A stretch of 64,000 nt of DNA from Anas platyrhynchos (GCF_047663525.1 NC_092590.1:19342001-19406000), one strand, 5' to 3'; shown: positions 21,801 through 29,400, counted from the first letter of the stretch. Numbers and translations: made by a program. Notes: generated by a model not told the origin, from the sequence alone.

Positions 21801-23982
21801 TTATACACAGTCCAGCAACTCTTCATTCTCTTTCCCACAGGAGGAAGTTTGTTTCTTTTTAAACAAAAACAAAAACAACAGAAGTAATAAGCCTTGTCCA
21901 ACTCAATGATTCTGCAGTCTTTTTTTTTTTTTTTTTTTAAAAAAAGTCAAATATTCGGAATAAGCAAAAATTGGCTGTGGTTCTTGGCAGAGTGCTGACA
22001 TCTTACCCAGTTCAAAGTGCATCTCCCTTTGGCATGAACAAAAGCTTTAGAAAACGATTCAGGCAGAAACACCATCTTCTGCTGTTAGGCTCATAGTTAG
22101 CAGTAGCACCTACACAACCATGTCTAGGATCGACATCCAAACACACAGCTTCACCCCAAAACCAAAAGTGTTTCAGCTCCTCCTCATGTCTCTTCTTTCC
22201 TTGGCTTCTTTTTCTTAAATCTTTCCTTTGTGAGGTTGAAAATAACTGCCTCATGGATTGAATAGCCTCTGGCAATTAAATTTTCCACCTCATTTGCTAT
22301 AAATGACAAAGGACTGAACACCAACATTTAAATTATCCCTATTACACCTCAGCATGCACACCCCAGGGAAATCAGAGGCATCTCACAGGCATAGTTTCCA
22401 GCATTCAAACCAAAGGTTATAAAATTGCAACCTCCTCCCCCCCCCCCCCCCTTTCTTATTTTTCTTATTTGGAAGCTTTTATTCACATCCACTATGAATT
22501 CAGACGCTGTTGAACATGCATCCCCCTCTCCGCACAGCTGCATCACACATGTATTCAGTATTCTTCCTGAAAACTAAATGCACAAAATTAGGAAAGAAAG
22601 TGTGACGGCCATCGTTTTTGAGGGATTTTGTTACTCGAGTCAAATCAAGAAGAGACACAGCCAGCTAAATTTAGGTTTGGTGTTTATTTTGGCAGCAAAA
22701 AGAAGAAAGCTCATTATCTGAGCAGTTTTCAAAACAGTATTAAGACTCTTTCCCAGAACAGAAAAAAAAAATAATAATCCTTAGGTAAAATTCTCTTACC
22801 CTGCTCAGAAGCCACAGGGCCACATGCTAGAACACCACCCAAACCTTGGCCTAAGGACCCCTTAATACCTGAGGAGTGATCAGTGAATAAAGTAAAGCCC
22901 TGTATTGTAAGCATCACTGTGAAGAAGACGGATGGATTTTTTTCCAACTATCAGAGTGAAATAGGCTGCAGCTCAAGGCTAAAGTTCAGACCAAATCACA
23001 AGAAACAGAAGAGAGGTCACGCCCTGGCAGGAGCAGAGGAAGTACAGTACCTGACATGGAAGAGACGTGGAACAAGTAGCATTTTTCCTCGGTTACACAC
23101 AGCTGTATGACAGCTATTTTTGCCATCTTTCCTTTGGTGTACGACGGTGGCCATTCAATATCAAATCCAACAGCAGCCCCACATGATAAAGTTTGCCTGA
23201 AAAGACACCAGCACTCCTCACGTTTAACTGCTCTCCTACCAGCACCTGGAACATCAGGACTGGGTCACCTCACATAAGGACAATTAAGGGAATGGCAGCC
23301 AGCACATTTTTTTCCTTTTATATGCATAAGGCACAAAAACCATTTTAATATTAAGGGCTGAAATTCCTGCTGCTTTCTTTCTTGTGCAAGTTCCATACAG
23401 AGCTCTTCCCCCCCCCCCAGTAACATTCTAAATAAGAATGGGGCGGAAATATATTTACTTGCATGATAAAATACTGCTTCCTCCCCCCAAATTTACACTC
23501 CCAATTACGAATTAACTTTATTTATTACAGCTTTGTGCTGGCAGCTGATAAGGAGGACGCGTAGAGCAGCCCGGCTGTTTTATCAGGCCGCAGCACGCAC
23601 CCAGCAAGGCGCAGCGTGCAGAGGAGCACGGCTCCCTTCCCAGCGAGGAGGGGGCACCCCAAGGAAGCGGGGGGACGAGCTGGCACCTGATATCCTCCGA
23701 GAGCAGGGAGCAGTCGCTGGCCTCGTGGCTGTACACGATGGAGCCGCAGAACTCCAGGAAGGGCAGCCCGTCCTCCAGGAGGCTCCTGCGCTGCTGCACG
23801 ACACAATTGCACGGGGTTTTTGGCAGAGGCGCTGTGAGGGCGCTGCGTGCCCGTGCTGTGGGGTGTTGCTGCCCCCCGTGCTCACCGCCCCGCACCCCTA
23901 CCTCCGCGCCGCCCGCCTGGCTGCTGGGCGCACGCATCCACTGCGGGTACTTCTCCCGCCCGGCGGCGCCCCACGGCTCCAT
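717..23982 (-). CDS. WRN: WRN RecQ helicase / 3'-5' exonuclease, 5' two thirds of gene (22 coding exons)
   Basis: WRN is a nuclear enzyme that unwinds forks, D-loops and G-quadruplexes with its RecQ helicase and trims 3' ends with a separate DEDD exonuclease. Twenty-two exons join without a frame break into 953 codons. Visible landmarks are exonuclease residues D75, E77, D136, Y205 and D209, an acidic linker, Walker A K539, DEAH at 630-633, motif III ALTATA, motif VI GRAGRDG at 817-823 and Zn ligands C872, C899, C900 and C903. The start ATG at 23,982 has a GCC-ATG-G context. All introns are GT-AG, from 108 bp to about 2.2 kb, so this part takes about 23 kb; the human gene is far larger. The remaining RQC, HRDC and NLS exons lie left of base 1. 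Identification rests on near-continuous similarity to vertebrate WRN recalled from knowledge; exon limits come from splice sites and phase. Confidence 0.97.
2157..2249 (-). CDS. WRN: WRN coding exon 21 (residues 875-905), zinc-binding motif
   Basis: It encodes [20 protein letters not shown] then [11 protein letters not shown]899, C900 and C903 complete the zinc site. I placed the donor at the second of two tandem GT sites (GTGCAG then GTAAGC), because the resulting spacing of 18 residues to DFG equals that in human WRN. The first donor would shorten the protein by two residues. Confidence 0.92.
2560..2661 (-). CDS. WRN: WRN coding exon 20 (residues 841-874), zinc-subdomain entry
   Basis: It encodes [20 protein letters not shown] and [14 protein letters not shown]872 corresponds to the first zinc-binding cysteine of RecQ proteins. 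The donor is GTGAGT in phase 2. Confidence 0.96.
3899..4080 (-). CDS. WRN: WRN coding exon 19 (residues 781-840), motifs V and VI
   Basis: It encodes [18 protein letters not shown] (motif V) and [17 protein letters not shown] (motif VI with R818 and R821), which finish the ATPase site. It ends ADLTFN plus two bases at GTAAGT. Confidence 0.97.
4680..4857 (-). CDS. WRN: WRN coding exon 18 (residues 721-780), motif IV
   Basis: It encodes [20 protein letters not shown] (motif IV), CGAYHAGMG and the basic helix up to FMRDEIQ. It starts the second RecA lobe. The donor is GTACCT and phase is 0. Confidence 0.96.
5958..6145 (-). CDS. WRN: WRN coding exon 17 (residues 659-720), motif III
   Basis: It starts [19 protein letters not shown] (motif III TAT), then [17 protein letters not shown], and ends in the inter-lobe linker [10 protein letters not shown]. 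Phase runs 0 to 2. The acceptor is TTTCAG and the donor GTAAGG. Confidence 0.96.
6837..6943 (-). CDS. WRN: WRN coding exon 16 (residues 623-658), DEAH box and aromatic loop
   Basis: It encodes [20 protein letters not shown], the Walker B DEAH box (D630-H633) fused to the RecQ aromatic-rich loop that couples DNA binding to ATP hydrolysis. It ends at PM in phase 0 before GTAAGG. Confidence 0.97.
7058..7075. repeat. Poly-C tract in WRN intron
   Basis: About 18 uninterrupted cytosines on the plus strand, so poly-G in the WRN transcript, 115 bp upstream of exon 16 in gene orientation. A similar C-rich run lies near 22,436-22,452 and a shorter one near 9,104. Lengths may be unreliable because of sequencing. 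Confidence 0.85.
7858..7940 (-). CDS. WRN: WRN coding exon 15 (residues 595-622)
   Basis: It encodes [20 protein letters not shown] then QDLDQTI, matching the human YRIVYVTPEYCSGN motif Ic region. Phase runs 2 to 1, acceptor GTTGCAG, donor GTAAGC. Confidence 0.96.
8450..8518 (-). CDS. WRN: WRN coding exon 14 (residues 572-594)
   Basis: It encodes [20 protein letters not shown] then IKA, motif Ib of the helicase (human MSNIPACFLGSAQS). A good pyrimidine tract and CTGCAG precede it; the donor is GTAAGT. Confidence 0.95.
10172..10280 (-). CDS. WRN: WRN coding exon 13 (residues 536-571), Walker A and motif Ia
   Basis: It encodes [14 protein letters not shown], with K539 as the ATP-binding lysine (human K577), then [16 protein letters not shown], which is motif Ia. 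The acceptor is TCTTCAAG and the donor GTAAGT. Confidence 0.97.
10669..10736 (-). CDS. WRN: WRN coding exon 12 (residues 513-535)
   Basis: A short exon (68 nt) encoding [20 protein letters not shown] then AT, with the motif 0 glutamine Q515. The Walker A loop starts at its end and is completed in the next exon. Confidence 0.95.
11304..11379 (-). CDS. WRN: WRN coding exon 11 (residues 488-512), start of RecQ helicase domain
   Basis: It encodes [18 protein letters not shown], the aromatic-rich motif 0 region that in RecQ helicases contacts the adenine. The acceptor is CTAAAG and the donor GTAAGT, with phase 1 to 2. Confidence 0.96.
12163..12310 (-). CDS. WRN: WRN coding exon 10 (residues 439-487), acidic linker
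   Basis: It begins [12 protein letters not shown] and ends in a strongly acidic run ([14 protein letters not shown]) just before the helicase domain, matching the acidic stretch before the human helicase. It ends in phase 1 at GTATGT. Confidence 0.92.
13089..13169 (-). CDS. WRN: WRN coding exon 9 (residues 412-438), 27-residue repeat unit, single copy
   Basis: Exactly 81 nt (27 codons), phase 0 to 0, with core [15 protein letters not shown]. In human WRN the equivalent 27-residue unit is duplicated in tandem. Only one copy is visible here, and neither neighbouring intron shows a second. The donor is GTGAGT. Confidence 0.95.
13852..14269 (-). CDS. WRN: WRN coding exon 8 (residues 272-411), divergent linker
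   Basis: The largest WRN exon seen (418 nt). It begins [20 protein letters not shown] and ends with the conserved [20 protein letters not shown] block. The roughly 90 residues between are acidic and low in similarity to mammals, as expected for the fast-evolving linker between exonuclease and helicase. Confidence 0.95.
14847..14955 (-). CDS. WRN: WRN coding exon 7 (residues 236-271)
   Basis: It encodes [20 protein letters not shown] and [16 protein letters not shown], matching the human segment around ISEEVMDLAKHLP. Phase runs 1 to 2. It lies in the helical linker after the exonuclease. The match is weaker than for the catalytic exons but phase and splice sites agree. Confidence 0.88.
16418..16441. 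repeat. Poly-A tract in WRN intron
   Basis: A run of about 24 adenines followed by a GGGCCC hexamer; no retroelement body is recognisable beside it. Confidence 0.8.
16834..16906 (-). CDS. WRN: WRN coding exon 6 (residues 212-235)
   Basis: It encodes [20 protein letters not shown], the last helix of the exonuclease fold (human AGFIIYRNLE), between acceptor CTTTGCAG and donor GTAAAT. Introns of about 1.9 kb flank it on both sides. Confidence 0.93.
18841..18990 (-). CDS. WRN: WRN coding exon 5 (residues 162-211), exonuclease motif III
   Basis: Exactly 50 codons starting [20 protein letters not shown] and ending [10 protein letters not shown], which supplies Y205 and D209 of the YxxxD motif (human Y212/D216). 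The donor lies in GTACGTACAAG, giving two GT choices four bases apart; only the first keeps the reading frame into the next exon. Confidence 0.96.
20702..20850 (-). CDS. WRN: WRN coding exon 4 (residues 112-161), exonuclease motif II
   Basis: It encodes [20 protein letters not shown] followed by IEGDQWKL; D136 is the third acidic metal ligand (human D143). It ends DVANEK at the donor GTAAAG in phase 0. The intron upstream, about 2.2 kb, is the longest WRN intron in the window. Confidence 0.96.
21023..21042. repeat. Poly-A tract in WRN intron
   Basis: A run of about 20 adenines passing into GAGAGAGA. It is simple-sequence DNA with no recognisable element. Confidence 0.75.
21919..21938. repeat. 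Poly-T tract in WRN intron
   Basis: About 19 thymines directly followed by seven adenines, giving a small hairpin-capable T/A boundary. Confidence 0.7.
23051..23196 (-). CDS. WRN: WRN coding exon 3 (residues 63-112), exonuclease motif I
   Basis: It contains VGFDIEWPP, the first DEDD exonuclease motif, with metal ligands D75 and E77 (human D82/E84). The following stretch reads [20 protein letters not shown], the core beta strands of the fold. The acceptor is TTTTCAG and the donor GTACTG. Confidence 0.96.
23687..23793 (-). CDS. WRN: WRN coding exon 2 (residues 28-63)
   Basis: It encodes [15 protein letters not shown] and then the segment [19 protein letters not shown] leading into the exonuclease domain. 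It ends in phase 2 at the donor GTGCCA. The intron before it is only 108 bp. The acceptor is CAGCAG, so the exon may start at 23,793 or 23,790; both keep frame and differ by one Gln. Confidence 0.9.
23902..23982 (-). CDS. WRN: WRN coding exon 1 (residues 1-27)
   Basis: It starts [15 protein letters not shown] and ends GAG before the donor GTAGGG. An in-frame GTG lies three codons upstream, but the ATG in a GCCATGG context is the sound start. The extreme N-terminus is poorly conserved with mammals, apart from the P-(E/Q)-W-M segment. A T-rich stretch ending in AAAG at 24,007 looks like an acceptor, so this is probably transcript exon 2 behind an untranslated first exon, as in human WRN (inference). 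Confidence 0.85.
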
Positions 23983-24122
23983 GGCGCTCACTCCTCCCGC
24001 ATTTCACTTTAAAAATAAAAAAAAAAAAGACAAATACCACAAAAACCCCTCAGGGCCCGAAGCAGCGCGCAGCGCGCACCTCCCCCCTCAGCCCCACCAC
24101 CCGCCTCTGCCGGCTCGCTCAG

Positions 24123-24130
24123 TGACGTCA
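24123..24130. promoter_or_regulatory. Perfect CRE palindrome
   Basis: TGACGTCA, the full CREB/ATF consensus, inside the CpG island on the WRN side of the shared promoter. Occupancy is inferred from the motif only. Confidence 0.6.
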
Positions 24131-24227
24131 CGCCGCGGCGCGCGCCTCACGCATCACTCACCCCCCCCCCTCCATTCCCTCCCCGCGTCCCCCCTCCCTC
24201 AGCCCATTGCGAGGTTACCCGAGGTGA

Positions 24228-24239
24228 CGCGCATGCGCG
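24228..24239. promoter_or_regulatory. Perfect NRF1 palindrome
   Basis: CGCGCATGCGCG fits the NRF1 consensus YGCGCAYGCGCR at every position and is palindromic, so it could act toward both genes. NRF1 sites are typical of bidirectional CpG promoters. Confidence 0.75.
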
Positions 24240-24260
24240 GCGCGGCGGCGGGCGCGGGGC

Positions 24261-24277
24261 GCTGTGGGTAATGTAGT
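24261..24277 (-). promoter_or_regulatory. ZNF143/THAP11-like element
   Basis: On the minus strand it reads ACTACATTACCCACAGC, close to the ACTACAnnTCCCAnnRTGC family bound by ZNF143 and THAP11. One core position differs (A for T). It lies about 20 bp from the NRF1 site. Confidence 0.55.
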
Positions 24278-24299
24278 CCCGGGGGCCGGCCGGCGGCGC

Positions 24300-24476
24300 C
24301 CAGCGCTGTGTCTCCGCCGCCGCCGCCGCCGCTTCGCCGCTCGCCGCCCGCCGCCGGGCGGGGCCGTGCCGGGGCGGGGCGGGGCCGCGGGGGTGCGGCA
24401 GCCCCGGGCTCGGCGCGGCGGGGGGGGGCGGCGGGGCCGCCGGGTGAAGGGCAGCGCCGGCGATGGGCGCTATGGG
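24300..24476 (+). other. PURG: Putative untranslated exon 1 of PURG
   Basis: GC-rich sequence ending at a consensus donor (GG|GTGAGT at 24,477) pairs with the strong acceptor TTATTTCCAG that ends at 25,370, 14 bases before the PURG start codon. The left limit is a guess. A five-codon upstream frame (MGAMG) begins at 24,463 and would be closed by the TGA just across the splice junction. Confidence 0.6.
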
Positions 24477-25370
24477 GTGAGTGGGGGGGGCACTGGGGGG
24501 GGTAATGGGGGGGGTACTGGGGGAACTGGGGGGGAACTGGGGGCTGGGGGGGTCAGGGGAGGCTGTGCTGGGGGTACTGGGGCAGCCCCCGGGGCACTGG
24601 GGGGGGAGATGCGGTGCTGGGGGGCACTGGGGGGGCAGGAGAGGGGGTACTGGGGGTACTGGGGGCAGCCCCCGGGGGTACTGGGGGGGAAATGGGGCGC
24701 TGGGGGGCACGGGGAAGCTTTATTGGGGATGCTGGGGGGGGAATGGGGTGCTGGGGGGTCATGGGAGGCTCTGCTGGGGGCACCGGGGGGGAGATGTGGA
24801 GCTGGGGGGCTGGGGATGCTCTCCTGGGGGGGATATGGGGTGCTGGGGGCTGAGAGGCTCCGCTGCGAGGCAGTGGGGGGGGTAAAGGGGGGAGATGCGG
24901 TGCTGGGGGGCTGGGGGCTGTGCTGGGGAGCACTGTGGGGGCAGGAGGTGCAGCACCCATAGGGGGGTAGGGAGGGGGTCCACGGGGTGCTGGGGGGGCT
25001 CCCGGGGGCACCCACAGAGGGCACGGGCTGGGAGCGGGATGTGGGGTCGGTGGGGGGAGGCTGTGTGTGGGTTGGGGGTCTGCAGGGCAGCGGGGTGGGG
25101 GCTCCCCCATGGGTGCCCGTCAGCACCAAGGTGGAGAGGTCACGGGAGGTGCCGGGAGGCTGAACCGGGGCGCTCGGTGCCGCTGGGGGGGGACACGCAG
25201 CCTGGGGGGGACGGGGCTCCGGGGGGCACAGGGCACGGGGCTGAGCGGGGTGGGGGTGCCGGGAGGGAGGCTTGGTAGGGGGAGCAGCGGGGAGCAGAGC
25301 GGCGGCGAGGAGTGTAGCAGGCCCCTGGTGCTGCTGTTGTCATCCGTGTGTCTGTTGTGTGTTATTTCCA
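24477..25370 (+). repeat. PURG intron 1: G-rich imperfect repeat array
   Basis: Nearly 900 bp in which runs of four to eight guanines on the plus strand alternate with short spacers such as TGCT, CACT and TACT, giving many imperfect copies of GGTGCTGGGGG. The minus strand is correspondingly C/P-rich, which explains the long proline-rich open frames there. The array can form many G-quadruplexes on the PURG non-template strand. Confidence 0.85.
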
Positions 25371-25384
25371 GCTGATTGGGGAAG

Positions 25385-26407
25385 ATGGAAAGAGGGAGAG
25401 GAGGAGGAGGAGGAGGCGGAGGAGGAGGAGGAAGGAACCTGGGGGGCTCCGGCTTGCACAGGAGCGTGTACTCCCAGTCCCAGCAGCAGTACCATTACCC
25501 GGCCCCCTCGCAGGGGGGCTGCATGGAGATCCAGGAGCTGGCCTCCAAGAGGGTGGACATCCAGAAGAAGCGGTTTTACCTGGACGTGAAGCAGAGCTCC
25601 CGGGGCCGCTTCCTGAAGATCGCGGAGGTGTGGATAGGGCGAGGCCGGCAGGACAACATCAGGAAAAGCAAGCTGACCCTCTCCCTGTCGGTGGCCGCCG
25701 AGCTGAAGGACTGCCTGGGGGACTTCATCGAGCACTACGCCCACCTGGGCCTGAAGGGCGGCCACAGGCACGAGCACAGCAATGGCAAGGAGCAGCACTC
25801 GAGGCGGCGCCAGCAGCACCCGCCGCCCTCGCCCCCGGGGTCGGTGGGCTCGGAAGAGCCCCCGCACAGCGTCCTCAAAACGGAGTACATCGAGAGGGAC
25901 AACAGGAAGTATTACCTCGACCTGAAGGAGAACCAGCGGGGGCGCTTCTTGCGGATTAGGCAAACCATGAGCAGGGGACCGGGCATGATCGGTTATTTCG
26001 GCCACGGCCTGGGACAGGAGCAGACTATTGTCCTCCCGGCGCAAGGGATGATTGAGTTCAGGGATGCTTTGGTCCAGCTGATTGAAGAGTACGGCGAGGG
26101 GGACATCGACGAGCGCAGGGGCGGGGGCGACGACCCCCCCGAGCTCCCCGAGGGCACCTCGTTCCGGGTGGACAACAAACGGTTCTACTTTGATGTGGGA
26201 TCCAACAGGTACGGCATCTTTCTGAAGGTAAGTGAGGTGAGGCCGCCCTACCGTAACACCATCACGGTCCCGTACAAAGCATGGACAAGGTTTGGGGAAA
26301 ATTTTATCAAGTACGAAGAGGAGATGAGGAGAATTTACAACAGCCATAAAGAAAAGAGGATGGATGTCAGAGGGGACAGTGGTGAAGAGCAAGAGGGTCT
26401 CGAATAG
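25385..26407 (+). CDS. PURG: PURG, purine-rich element-binding protein gamma (complete, 340 aa)
   Basis: Pur-gamma belongs to the PUR family, which binds purine-rich single-stranded DNA and RNA in nucleus and cytoplasm; its own role is little known. The protein starts MERGR with 11 glycines, then has PUR repeat I (about 50-121: [20 protein letters not shown]), repeat II (163-236: [20 protein letters not shown]) and repeat III (255-317: [18 protein letters not shown]), and an acidic tail EEQEGLE. Human PURG isoform A has 347 residues, so this is full length in one exon, as in mammals. I start at the ATG at 25,385; the acceptor AG ends at 25,370, so the TTG at 25,376 is not needed. The glycine tract is encoded by a GGA repeat. 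A splice donor after K281 suggests an alternative C-terminus. Strong overall identity to PURG separates it from PURA and PURB. Confidence 0.96.
   Translation: MERGRGGGGGGGGGGGRNLGGSGLHRSVYSQSQQQYHYPAPSQGGCMEIQELASKRVDIQKKRFYLDVKQSSRGRFLKIAEVWIGRGRQDNIRKSKLTLSLSVAAELKDCLGDFIEHYAHLGLKGGHRHEHSNGKEQHSRRRQQHPPPSPPGSVGSEEPPHSVLKTEYIERDNRKYYLDLKENQRGRFLRIRQTMSRGPGMIGYFGHGLGQEQTIVLPAQGMIEFRDALVQLIEEYGEGDIDERRGGGDDPPELPEGTSFRVDNKRFYFDVGSNRYGIFLKVSEVRPPYRNTITVPYKAWTRFGENFIKYEEEMRRIYNSHKEKRMDVRGDSGEEQEGLE
25396..25434 (+). repeat. PURG: GGA repeat encoding the PURG poly-glycine tract
   Basis: In-frame GGA/GGC triplets encode 11 consecutive glycines near the N-terminus. The strand is almost pure purine, the kind of sequence PUR proteins bind, so self-binding is conceivable but untested. 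Length variation between individuals is likely. Confidence 0.8.
26222..26236 (+). promoter_or_regulatory. PURG: Strong splice donor inside the PURG coding exon
   Basis: CTGAAG|GTAAGTGAG is an excellent 5' splice site falling on a codon boundary after K281, within PUR repeat III. Mammalian PURG is known to have a second isoform that shares the N-terminal part and ends differently. Use of this donor would give that type of product; the matching 3' exon is not identified here. Confidence 0.55.
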
Positions 26408-29400
26408 AGTGCATTGGACTGGCCGTCTGGCAAAATAAACAAAACAAAAAGCAGAAATTGGCGAGAGGGACGGATCTGTAGTCATTTGAAGTTGCCCCGT
26501 TGTTTTGTAAAGCCCTTTCCGGTAGCTCGTACTAACTCCAGTACATAATATTGCGGGAGTCTGGTTATCGTGCTAAATTACGCCCAAAACATCTCTGTAT
26601 TTCTCATGAAAGTAACAACCTCCCGAGTCTGTATGAGTCAGCTTCTTCAAGTGTGGAAGACTATGGAAGTATGCGTATCAGCACAAAAAAAAAAAAAAAA
26701 AAAAAACGGCATTCTGACCTTTAAATAGTCTAGATAAGGCTTGTATTGCACTTCAGCATGGTACAAAAAAAAACACAACACCCTCATGCTGAAATGTATC
26801 AGTTTCTGCTTATGACAGGTTTTCTGGAACTGAGTTCTGTCTGGACTCAGTCTAAAGGCTGAGCAGCTTAGCTACAGGGCACCTCGTACAAAAAACAACC
26901 CCCTTTTAATTGCTCATACATGTATGAGGAGAGGTAGACGTTTGAAAATTGGGACCTGCAGGTTGCTGAGTTTGAAAGGATATGGGTGAAATCTCGATAA
27001 CCGGTCAGACCTTTATGATGTGCTGGTGGAGAGCGGAAGATATGTCCATAACCTCATAGTCCTGTGCTAACCGAGTGACCCGAGTATCCCAGGACAGCGA
27101 AGCTGTGCTCGAGTGCTAAGCCTTCCGAATTAACGGCAACGAGTAATAACCCACTCTTCATCTACGTGCTCTGCCCACGCGAGGCTGATGATTTTTTTTT
27201 TTTTTTAACGCGTTTCTCAAAATTTTGAGAGCTATTTTTGTATGCGGGGTGTTGTGGGTTCCAGCAGGCGGCTGCGGAGCGGGTTTTCTGAGGCTGGATG
27301 GCTGCTGTGATCGAGGTTCCAGGGTTCCCTCCCAAAAGTGAGATTAACGCAGTCGGTGTTACACGCACGAGGACGACAGCTGGGCGTTTCTCTCCTCCTG
27401 CCGAGAGAAAGGCCTTTGGGGGGTTTGGTGCACCGCTTGATTCCTATAAAAATGCATCTCTGTCATATTGATCTGTAGCGCGTTTTCAAAGCCGTGGTTA
27501 AGGCTGCGTCAGGTTTTCTGTCAGGTCGGTTTTGCAGATGTTATTACCGTAAGATAATACCCGTGCCCTCGTGTCACCCCCTTCCCACCCCGTGTCACCG
27601 CTGGGGCAATTCGGTGTCTGGCTGCTCACCTTGCAGCACAAAGTCCTACTGGTGGCCCTGTGGCCTGACCCTTGCAGTCCCTGCAAGAGTACTCCTCTGC
27701 CTGGAGGGAAAGTGCGCAGAGTTACCACTTTAGCAGGCTTGAAGAAAGACTTTGAAAATTCTTGGTCATTTCTTCAAAACACGTGTAACTTTGGGGTCGT
27801 TTTCAGCCCTTTGGTGACCAGTTCCTTCCCTCCTGAAGGCAGTGGGCGTTTGGTTGAGCTCCAGGTCCTTTAAATTGCCCACCTTTAAGGTTTTTTTGAA
27901 GAATGCGTCGCTCTGTCTAGTCAGATATTTGTAATCGTTTGAATTGTTTTTTTTGCAGAGTGGCCTAGTGTGCATGTGGGCCAGCTGTTTTCCAACCCAA
28001 CTATTCTTTTTTTTTTTTTTTTTTAGTTTGTTCAGAAAGGTATTTATCTGCAACCAGACCGTTTTCACTCTTCGTCTGGACCCACCTGCACGCTGCATGG
28101 CTGCGCTAAATCCAAAAGCTACTGCCTGTTACGACATTAACCATAGCAAGAAAAGCTGGGGAGGTGGGGGTGGGAACTAAGAGGATAATCTGGACTTTAG
28201 TTTGGGTACTAACGATAGTTGATCTGTTTTAACTTTAAAAAAAAAAAAAAGGAAAAAAAGAAAAAAAAAAAAAAGCTTGCACCAAAGTCACCAAAGAACC
28301 TTTAGGAAATGTTACAGTTGTGACAGGAAGTAAGAAAGTTAATTTCACTGTTTTAGGTGATTCCCCCTGTACGTAAACTACATATTGCAGTTACAGCAAG
28401 CAAACATTTGGCTTAGTGTCACAGTGACCATCCGTTTCTGCACAGATTGCTCTTTCAGGCACTTTTTCAAGTCTGTAAGGGATTTTCTCATTCCACCACT
28501 GGAACTGCTAGTGGACCACGATGAACCAGCTGGAGGCGGTGCGGGGTGCTGGTTCATCTTTGCTTTTAGGGTTTTGCTCACAATGTTTTTAACAGGCCCA
28601 TTAAAAAAAAAAAAAAAAATTACAATAACTTCATGTCCTAGTGTTGGTGTGAAACCAGAATTTAGCAAAAGAGTCACGGATGCGCAAGCGAGCGCATCCC
28701 TGGCTGCTGCTGCCCGTCACAGTGCCTGGAGTAAGGAGGAACTTGCCGCAGGTTGCAGCCACCTGGAGCTATGAATGTACAACCCTTTTACGCTCACCTT
28801 CCCCTGCCCGTGTGGCATTCCTCCCCTACGTGCTTGACATCTTCCAGCCCGCGCCCCCGTTTGCCTCCACGCATCGCGAAAGCTCCTGTGTTGGAATCTG
28901 CCTCGGTTAGGTGTGTGTTGTAGATGGTCCTGCATTCCTTCTGTTCCTTTACTGTTAGTGAGGAGAAGAGTCGCAACGGGCAAAGCGATTGAAAAGGCCT
29001 GTTTTCTTCACTGTTAAACAAAAAAAAAAAAGGCAAGATGCAAAATGGCTTTCCTTATTGCTGCCCACTTGGCACTTTGACGAAAGGGTAACTAAGTGCA
29101 GCTGGCTGCATCTTAGTTAGGCTGGTATCAGCGTGTGTTTAAACCATTCTTTTTTTAAACCTTTTTCCTGTGTTAATTAATTGGCCTTCTGATTGCATTA
29201 GTGTATTGTGAATAGCACCCAGGAACTCGGTGCCTGCTGGCTGTGGGGCAGGGCTGGGTCCCATGGGATTCACTAATGCATGTACTCCCCGCGCGGGATG
29301 CACCTTAGTATCCGAAACTGGATCGGGATCTCCAAGTTCACAGCCGACTACCAATGGGTAAACCACTAACGACAGGTTTCCACGGAAATGTATAGCACTG

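Larger units (their letters stand above)
859..23686 (-). other. Remaining WRN introns, noncoding
   Basis: The introns between the exons listed hold no other supported gene. Longer ones are 859-2,156, 8,519-10,171, 14,956-16,833, 16,907-18,840, 18,991-20,701 and 20,851-23,050. They contain homopolymer tracts listed separately. Open frames of 60-150 codons on both strands occur but show no similarity or splice logic. Confidence 0.6.
24006..24290. promoter_or_regulatory. Bidirectional WRN/PURG promoter region
   Basis: The WRN start codon (23,982, minus) and the inferred PURG exon 1 (plus, ending 24,476) face away from each other across only a few hundred bases. The interval carries CRE, NRF1 and ZNF143-like motifs and an inverted CCAAT-like ATTG at 24,206. 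A head-to-head arrangement is also known for human WRN/PURG. Exact transcription starts cannot be read from sequence. Confidence 0.75.
23550..26200. other. CpG island covering the WRN-PURG divergent promoter and PURG coding exon
   Basis: GC content rises sharply and CG dinucleotides become frequent from the first WRN coding exons through the PURG coding exon, with the AT-rich WRN introns on one side and PURG downstream DNA on the other. Such islands usually mark broadly active, unmethylated promoters. No TATA box is obvious. Confidence 0.75.

Noticed and set aside
23983-23991. Upstream in-frame GTG start for WRN
   Set aside because: The ATG at 23,982 has a full Kozak context and no evidence favours GTG initiation.
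24470-25129. Proline-rich frame of about 219 codons on the minus strand, and glycine-rich frames on plus
   Set aside because: These are by-products of the G/C-only repeat array in PURG intron 1, which has few stop codons in any frame.
25376-25384. Longer PURG start (TTG giving MGK before MERG)
   Set aside because: TTG is not a normal start in vertebrate nuclear genes, and the ATG at 25,385 matches the human PURG N-terminus.
25340-26485. 381-codon frame on the minus strand opposite PURG
   Set aside because: It is the antisense shadow of the GC-rich PURG coding exon, rich in L, V, P and A as expected from the complement. It has no independent start or splice context.
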